Below, in pieces: positions 52,168 through 56,868 of a stretch of DNA of 56,868 nucleotides. The position numbers were made by a program, and so were the translations under genes. Within the stretch, counting starts at the first letter, position 1. Every line of letters starts with the position of its first letter. Source of the DNA: Paludibacter sp. (GTDB lineage: Bacteria; Bacteroidota; Bacteroidia; Bacteroidales; Paludibacteraceae); the NCBI GenBank assembly GCA_028692715.1, contig JAQUWU010000033.1, positions 1 to 56,868 of the forward strand, given 5' to 3'. The notes beneath the pieces are model-generated. The model was not told the origin of the DNA. It was given only the letters and a program-made list of their open reading frames with translations, and ran no database searches.

Positions 52168-52696
52168 CATCCGCTGGATTACACAGCTTACTTTGTTAGG
52201 AGACAAAAGTGCCTTCGATAAGCTAACTTGTAAATATCAATCGCCCATTCGAAGGTTCTTTCTGAACTTAACGGTTGGCGACTCCCAGTTGAGCGACGAT
52301 CTGGCTCAGGAAACTTTTATTAAAGCTTATTTGAATATTAGCTCATTCAAAGGTATTTCAGGATTTTCTACATGGCTGTATAGGATTGCCTACAATGTTT
52401 ATTATGATTCGGTAAGAGCCAGAAAATATTACGCTGATATTGACGAGCAGGTGATTGATAGTCAATATCAAACTCAAAATGAATTTTCCGCTGAAAAAAT
52501 GGATATTTACAAGGCGTTAAATTTACTCAGAAAAGAAGAACAAACAGCCGTTCTGTTGTTTTATATGGAAGATAAAACACACAAAGAAATTGCTAAAATA
52601 ATGAATTGTCCACTAGGTACAGTGAAAACTTATATTCTGAAAGGAAAAGAAAGATTGAGTGTTTATCTCACAAAGCAAGGTTATGGAAACAAATGA
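52151..52696 (+). CDS. ECF-type RNA polymerase sigma factor
   Basis: 181 residues, only regions 2 and 4 as in the ECF class. Region 2: DDLAQETFIKAYLNISSFKG and FSTWLYRIAYNVYYDSVRARK for -10 binding; region 4: EEQTAVLLFYMEDKTHKEIAKIMNCPLGTVKTYILKGKERL as the helix-turn-helix. It directs RNA polymerase to a stress- or signal-linked set of genes, including probably its own operon. It overlaps its upstream neighbour by 17 bases and the downstream small membrane protein by 14. There is no FecR gene, so it is not the SusC-coupled type, even though a SusCD pair lies on the other side of the terminator. Confidence 0.94.
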   Translation: MSNTDDIRWITQLTLLGDKSAFDKLTCKYQSPIRRFFLNLTVGDSQLSDDLAQETFIKAYLNISSFKGISGFSTWLYRIAYNVYYDSVRARKYYADIDEQVIDSQYQTQNEFSAEKMDIYKALNLLRKEEQTAVLLFYMEDKTHKEIAKIMNCPLGTVKTYILKGKERLSVYLTKQGYGNK

Positions 52697-53003
52697 TACC
52701 GATAAAATGCTAAGCGCATTTTTCAAAGAAAACAAAATTGAAATTCCTGATAATGGTTTTAGCCGGAAAGTGATGTCAAACATACCAATTGAAAAGGATC
52801 GTAGTTGGATTGTTTGGTTTTTTGGAGCTATTGGTATGGCTATAACTATGTATTTTGTTTTAACTCAGGGATTGTTTGTGCAGGTTTTTATGTTGTTTGA
52901 AAAAATGCCCTTCTATTATATAATTGCTGCAATAGCCGTCTTTCCATTGCTTGGTACTGCAGGATATTATATTTTTCATGACAAAAGATTTTCTTTTATT
53001 TAA
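52683..53003 (+). CDS. Small two-helix membrane protein, probable anti-sigma or sigma partner (DUF5056-like)
   Basis: 106 residues from the ATG at 52683 (METNDTDKMLSAFFKENK); a longer in-frame start would only lengthen the overlap with the sigma gene. The first 40 residues are cytoplasmic, with DNGFSRKVMSNIP, a stretch typical of DUF5056-type proteins downstream of ECF factors; two helices follow (about 44-64 and 75-95). The position directly behind the sigma gene, with 14 bases overlapping, suggests that it controls the sigma factor at the membrane. It lacks the zinc HxxxCxxC anti-sigma motif. Function is inferred from place only. Confidence 0.75.
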   Translation: METNDTDKMLSAFFKENKIEIPDNGFSRKVMSNIPIEKDRSWIVWFFGAIGMAITMYFVLTQGLFVQVFMLFEKMPFYYIIAAIAVFPLLGTAGYYIFHDKRFSFI

Positions 53004-53030
53004 GGTTTTTAAAAAACACTTGTCTACTTA

Positions 53031-53067
53031 TAAAAAAAAAGGATGTTCAATTGAACATCCTTTTTTA
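53031..53067. terminator. Bidirectional terminator between the sigma operon and susD
   Basis: AAAAAAGGATGTTCAA and its exact complement make a 16-bp stem with A-run and T-run on either side; both converging units can use it. Confidence 0.93.
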
Positions 53068-53084
53068 TTGTCGATTATGAGAGA

Positions 53085-55076
53085 TCAATTATAACCTTCG
53101 TTCTGTAAGAATTCACCTTTATTTGTTACTGCATCCAACTGAGCCTGAGGAATTGGACGATAATAATGATATTCTTGGATATTATCCTTAGCCTGAGCAT
53201 TATAAGCTTTAACTCTTTCTAGCAATTTGTGTGTACGTTTCAAGTCGAACCACCGTTGTTGTTCACCACAAAGTTCAATAGCACGTTCGTCCAGAATAGT
53301 GTTGATATCTACGACAGTACCTGACGGCAAATCATTATCTTTGCCACTGATTGCACGTTTTTCACGTAAGGCATTGATAGTTCCCAATGCATCTCCACCT
53401 ATTGCAAGTTCTGCTTCAGCTTTAATTAAATACATTTCTGATAAGCGAAGTACCATCACATCTCGATCTGCAATTTCAGGTGTAACTTTATCAAGATCAG
53501 AACGGTTATAAACATCCATCTCCCATTTTTTTAAAGCAATAAATGATTGGTCACCACAATACGCAACGTTCTTATAACGACCATCACCATATGGATCAGC
53601 TGTTGGCATTGTAGTAGTAGGCAGTGCAGTTGCAGGATCTGAAGATGTGTAAAGCGGTAAATTTCCACCCACTAATGTGTGAATCCGATAACGGTTTTGA
53701 GCTCTAGCTATCATTGCTTGACCTTGCGTGCTATTTCCATCATCCATCATAAAATAAAGTGCTGTATCCTGCATTGATGTGTACTTTAGAGAATGACCTT
53801 CTAATCCGGGAGCAATAGTATAACAATCTCGAATGGTACCGGCATAACGCTGATCAGTCTCTTTAATATTTTTAAACAAGTTTACTAAATATAATGAGGG
53901 CACATAGCGAGTGAATCCACGACTATATTTAGAGTAAGTTGGACCTACTGCAACTTCAAGATTTGTTAATCTATTTTTAATTATAGCAGTTATAGTAGTT
54001 ACGCGAGTAAATACATCTGTCAAATCCGAACCTGCATTATTCCATTTTGGAACAAACATCAACAACATAGCATTACCTCCACCAATAGAACGACCAGTAC
54101 GACTAATCAAATTGACATAATCTAAATATGTACCACTAGCATCAGTCTTTATCCGGTAAGGAAGTACGTTATCAGTTAATGTAGAGCTATAAGTTACGCC
54201 CCAAATACTTTCATGGTTCGTAGCAACATCTTCATTAGTCATTGTCCAGACATCTGAATAATTATCATAAAATGTAGAAAAATTACTATTTATAACATCA
54301 GTAGCTTCAGCTTTAGCTAAAGTATATAGATTTTTGCCAGCATAATCTGTGTTTGTGGAAATACTAGTTGCTCCAAGCCATGAAGAAGCATATAAAAGCA
54401 CTCGAGCTTTAAATGCACGAGCAGCCCAATAAGTAACAACTGAAGATTTTGTACTAATAGTAGTCGATGATTTTAACTCGGCAATTGCATCGTCAAGATC
54501 GGCAAGTATATTACTATAAACAACTTCTTCTGAATCACGATAACCATCTGTTGATGCAGTTTTAATAGCTTCTTTGTAATAAGGAACCGGTCCCCAAATA
54601 TTCACCATATGCCAATAATAAAATGCACGTAAAAAATGAGCTTCCCCTAAATGTTGTGTCTTTTTAGTATCAGTAATAATGGTGTTTTTTGGAATATACT
54701 CCAAAGCCGTATTACAAACATTTACTGCCGTAAAAAATGCTTCCCAATATTGATCTAGACAAGGATTATCAGCTGTGTTTCCATCCAAACTTTCAGCAGT
54801 AATCTTGTAGGAGTTCAAACTTTTTTGTTTATTATCATATCCATAATAAAATAAATCAGTACCCATTTCCGATAAACCCAATCCAGCTTCCTTTCCATAC
54901 CATGTTCTGGAATAAGTATAACAAGAAGCAACTAAACCTTCAATACCTGATTCAGTTGAGTATAGTAAATCTCCCGTTTCCCCTACTTTATTTTCTTCTA
55001 CAAGAAAATCTTTACAAGAAGTGACCGTCAAGGCAAAGCCAATAGCCACAAGTGATATATATAATTTAATTTTCAT
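53085..55076 (-). CDS. SusD/RagB-family lipoprotein (second pair)
   Basis: 663 residues, large for SusD. Signal peptide with lipobox VTSC and lipidated Cys21. The family pattern is present: GEAHFLRAFYYWHMVNIWGPVPYYKEAI, RVLLYASSWLG, LRLSEMYLIKAEAELAIGG, ILDERAIELCGEQQRWFDLKRTHKLLERV and YRPIPQAQLDAV. A surface glycan or peptide binder working with the SusC-type gene 14 bp upstream. The substrate cannot be read; no enzyme genes are in view on this side, because the window ends. A complete and apparently intact gene, although its SusC partner is truncated. Confidence 0.94.
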   Translation of the reverse strand: MKIKLYISLVAIGFALTVTSCKDFLVEENKVGETGDLLYSTESGIEGLVASCYTYSRTWYGKEAGLGLSEMGTDLFYYGYDNKQKSLNSYKITAESLDGNTADNPCLDQYWEAFFTAVNVCNTALEYIPKNTIITDTKKTQHLGEAHFLRAFYYWHMVNIWGPVPYYKEAIKTASTDGYRDSEEVVYSNILADLDDAIAELKSSTTISTKSSVVTYWAARAFKARVLLYASSWLGATSISTNTDYAGKNLYTLAKAEATDVINSNFSTFYDNYSDVWTMTNEDVATNHESIWGVTYSSTLTDNVLPYRIKTDASGTYLDYVNLISRTGRSIGGGNAMLLMFVPKWNNAGSDLTDVFTRVTTITAIIKNRLTNLEVAVGPTYSKYSRGFTRYVPSLYLVNLFKNIKETDQRYAGTIRDCYTIAPGLEGHSLKYTSMQDTALYFMMDDGNSTQGQAMIARAQNRYRIHTLVGGNLPLYTSSDPATALPTTTMPTADPYGDGRYKNVAYCGDQSFIALKKWEMDVYNRSDLDKVTPEIADRDVMVLRLSEMYLIKAEAELAIGGDALGTINALREKRAISGKDNDLPSGTVVDINTILDERAIELCGEQQRWFDLKRTHKLLERVKAYNAQAKDNIQEYHYYRPIPQAQLDAVTNKGEFLQNEGYN

Positions 55077-55090
55077 AATTTTTAAATTTT

Positions 55091-56764
55091 TTAGAATTCA
55101 ATATTTGTTCCAAATACAATTTGTTTTGCTAATGGGAATGTGATAGCCCCTCCTCTTTCAGAGTCATAATTATCAATACTACTAAATGTGAAATAGTTTT
55201 TCATTGAAGCATAAAATTTAGCATTAGATACTCCAACCTTTGACAGAATGTTTTTAGGTAAAGTATAAGATAGAGTGATATCTTTAATTTTTAAATATGA
55301 GGCATCCTCATAAAGTGTGGCAGAACTATAGGAACTCCAATTAGTGCTATTTCCAGGAGTAGGAAATTTTGCGTCTTGATTTTCTAATGTCCAATAATCT
55401 AAGTCTCCCCAGTTAGAACCATCATATGTAACGAGATTGTTAAAATCGTATTGTAGATATCCTCCTAAACGTGCAAAGACTAACACTGATAAAGAAAATT
55501 TTTTGTATGTAAATGAGTTATTCATACCAAGAATTGCATTAGGATTACGATTATAAATACGCTTATCATCATCAGTCAATTTACCATCATCATTCGTATC
55601 AATAATCTTAATAGTTCCCGCTTCACCTGTCATTGTCATTGTTTCATCAGGATGACGAGTGAGCCAATCTGCTTTATATGTATCATACTCACCGACGCCC
55701 CAACAGCCATCTGATTCATAATTATAAAATATATTTACAGGTTGTCCAACAATTTGTCCGGTAGTTCCATTAATATTTTTAGTAATTCCGTTTGAAAGTT
55801 TAGTAATCTGATCTTGAGCCATAGAAGCCGACCAGTTTATATCCCATTTAAAGTCTCTATTATCAACAATCTTAGTGTTCAATGAAACTTCGATTCCATT
55901 ACCTTTCGTTTCACCAATATTATCGAGAACTTGTGTAAATACACTTGATGCTGGTAAGCTCCTTAAATAAAGTAAGTCATAGGTGTTAGTAAAATATACA
56001 TCAACACTTCCAGAAATACGATTTTTAAGTATCCCAAAATCTAACCCAAAGTTTAAAGAAGACGTTTTTTCCCATTCAAGGTTCTCATTGCCAAGTTTAT
56101 TCGCTATACTACCAGAATATTGTTTTCCATTTAAATAGTAGTAAACAGGGAAATCCGTTGAATTACTTACAGTAGTTAAAGTGCCGTAAGCATCTACGGC
56201 GGCGTTACCTGAAAGACCCCACGATGCTCTTAATTTTAAATTATCAAGCCAATCAGTTTCTTTTAAAAATGATTCTTCATTTATTCGCCAAGCGGCAGAT
56301 ACTGAAGGGAAGTAGCCCCATTTATGACTATCAGACAAGACTGATGATCCATCAGCACGGACAGAGGCTGTTAAAAGATACTTGTCTAAATATCTATAAT
56401 TTAAACGTCCAAAGAATGAAAGCATTTGACTTTGTACATAACCACTAGATACGACAGGTGTAATGATTTTTTTTACATCATAAAAAGAACTTGTATAATA
56501 ATGTTCTGCAGCAGTATTTCCAGAAATAGTACGAGTTTCAGTGATTCCCTGAGTCTGACTATGACCAATTAAGGTGGTTAGATTATGTTGTGAACCACCA
56601 AAATCGGTATTAAAATTCATTGTATTTTCCCAGGTGTAAGCAGTTTTACTGTTATCTTCGACTGAAATGTAGCTTCCAGATGCTGCTTGTAACTTCCCAA
56701 CACTTTGATAGTCTTGATATAATCCATCACGATATACATTTCTATCTAATTCTACTTTGACAGA
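55091..56764 (-). pseudogene. Truncated SusC/RagA TonB-dependent transporter (C-terminal barrel half only)
   Basis: About 558 codons remain of a protein that is normally about 1,000. The frame is open upstream of its first Met (56620): the codons before it read SVEDNSKTAYTWENTMNF, ordinary SusC barrel sequence, and continue to 56764, where TAA (56765-56767) closes the frame. The signal peptide, TonB box, plug and first strands are missing. The remaining part has typical SusC barrel motifs (FFGRLNYRYLDKYLLTASVRADGSS, WGYFPSVSAAWRINEE, YLKIKDITLSYTLPKN) and ends in FGTNIEF. It cannot act as a transporter alone. The DNA beyond is A+T-rich and non-coding, so this is a deletion or rearrangement breakpoint, a shuffling site, or an assembly junction. 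Confidence 0.85.
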
Positions 56765-56767
56765 TTA

Positions 56768-56868
56768 AAACGATAATACTTTTTCTATTAATATTTTGAT
56801 ATAAACAATGTAATTTTTATAGAAATACATATTGATATATCACTTATATTTAGTATCTTAGCAGTGGA
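56768..56868. other. Non-coding A+T-rich sequence beyond the susC breakpoint
   Basis: About 100 bases with stops in all useful frames; no terminal repeat or recombinase site can be recognised before the window ends. Confidence 0.5.

Noticed and set aside
52151-55076. ECF sigma factor as the regulator of the neighbouring SusCD pair
   Set aside because: No FecR-type anti-sigma gene, the units converge, and a strong bidirectional terminator separates them.

Overview
The window looks like a piece of a Bacteroidetes chromosome, most likely order Bacteroidales (an inference). The reasons are SusC/SusD pairs, secreted proteins ending in type IX secretion (T9SS) sorting domains, BACON and YDG modules, a fused SecDF, lipoproteins with short lipoboxes, and several promoters of the Bacteroidetes form TTTG-N19-21-TAnnTTTG. 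The DNA is A+T-rich. There is no rRNA, CRISPR array or prophage, and the only recognisable insertion-sequence trace is a decayed transposase.

Layout. 1-8.5 kb: the 3' part of a giant modular surface protein (Fn3-like, beta-propeller, BACON, tandem YDG repeats, T9SS tail), followed by an OmpA-type barrel gene. 8.5-12 kb: a structured intergenic stretch, an unknown cytoplasmic protein, a transposase relic, an OmpA lipoprotein, and a probable minus-strand small RNA or long leader. 12-28 kb: housekeeping and core genes: CPA2 antiporter, MsbA-like ABC exporter, purB, psd, a MazG-like gene, deoC, secDF, initiator tRNA-fMet, purD, a sigma-54 activator without an HTH, and a TerC-family protein.

28.2-45.7 kb holds a polysaccharide-utilisation locus on the minus strand. 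A SusR-like membrane regulator is followed, after its own terminator and a new promoter, by a GH3 beta-glucosidase lipoprotein, a small Cys-rich protein, a GH144-like glucanase, SusC, SusD, a second GH144-like lipoprotein, a secreted CBM-like protein and an SGNH esterase fused to the same CBM-like modules. GH144 plus GH3 plus SusCD points to beta-1,2-glucan as substrate. The proposed flow is: surface endo-glucanase cuts the glucan, SusD/SusC import the oligomers, and periplasmic GH3 and GH144-like enzymes finish them. The SGNH protein may strip acyl decorations.

46-53 kb: a pentapeptide-repeat protein, copper export (copA-copZ) with a palindromic operator candidate upstream, a split ThrE-type exporter behind a set of hairpins, and an overlapping three-gene ECF sigma operon. 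53-56.9 kb: a second SusD and a SusC cut off in mid-barrel by an in-frame stop and non-coding DNA.

Items most worth following: the beta-1,2-glucan locus with its Cys-rich microprotein; a two-copy MITE-like element (20.4 and 51.2 kb, one copy with a 6-bp target duplication); two candidate small RNAs, one before purD with its own promoter and terminator; a short palindromic repeat that appears between genes and once inside a signal peptide; and the broken susC.
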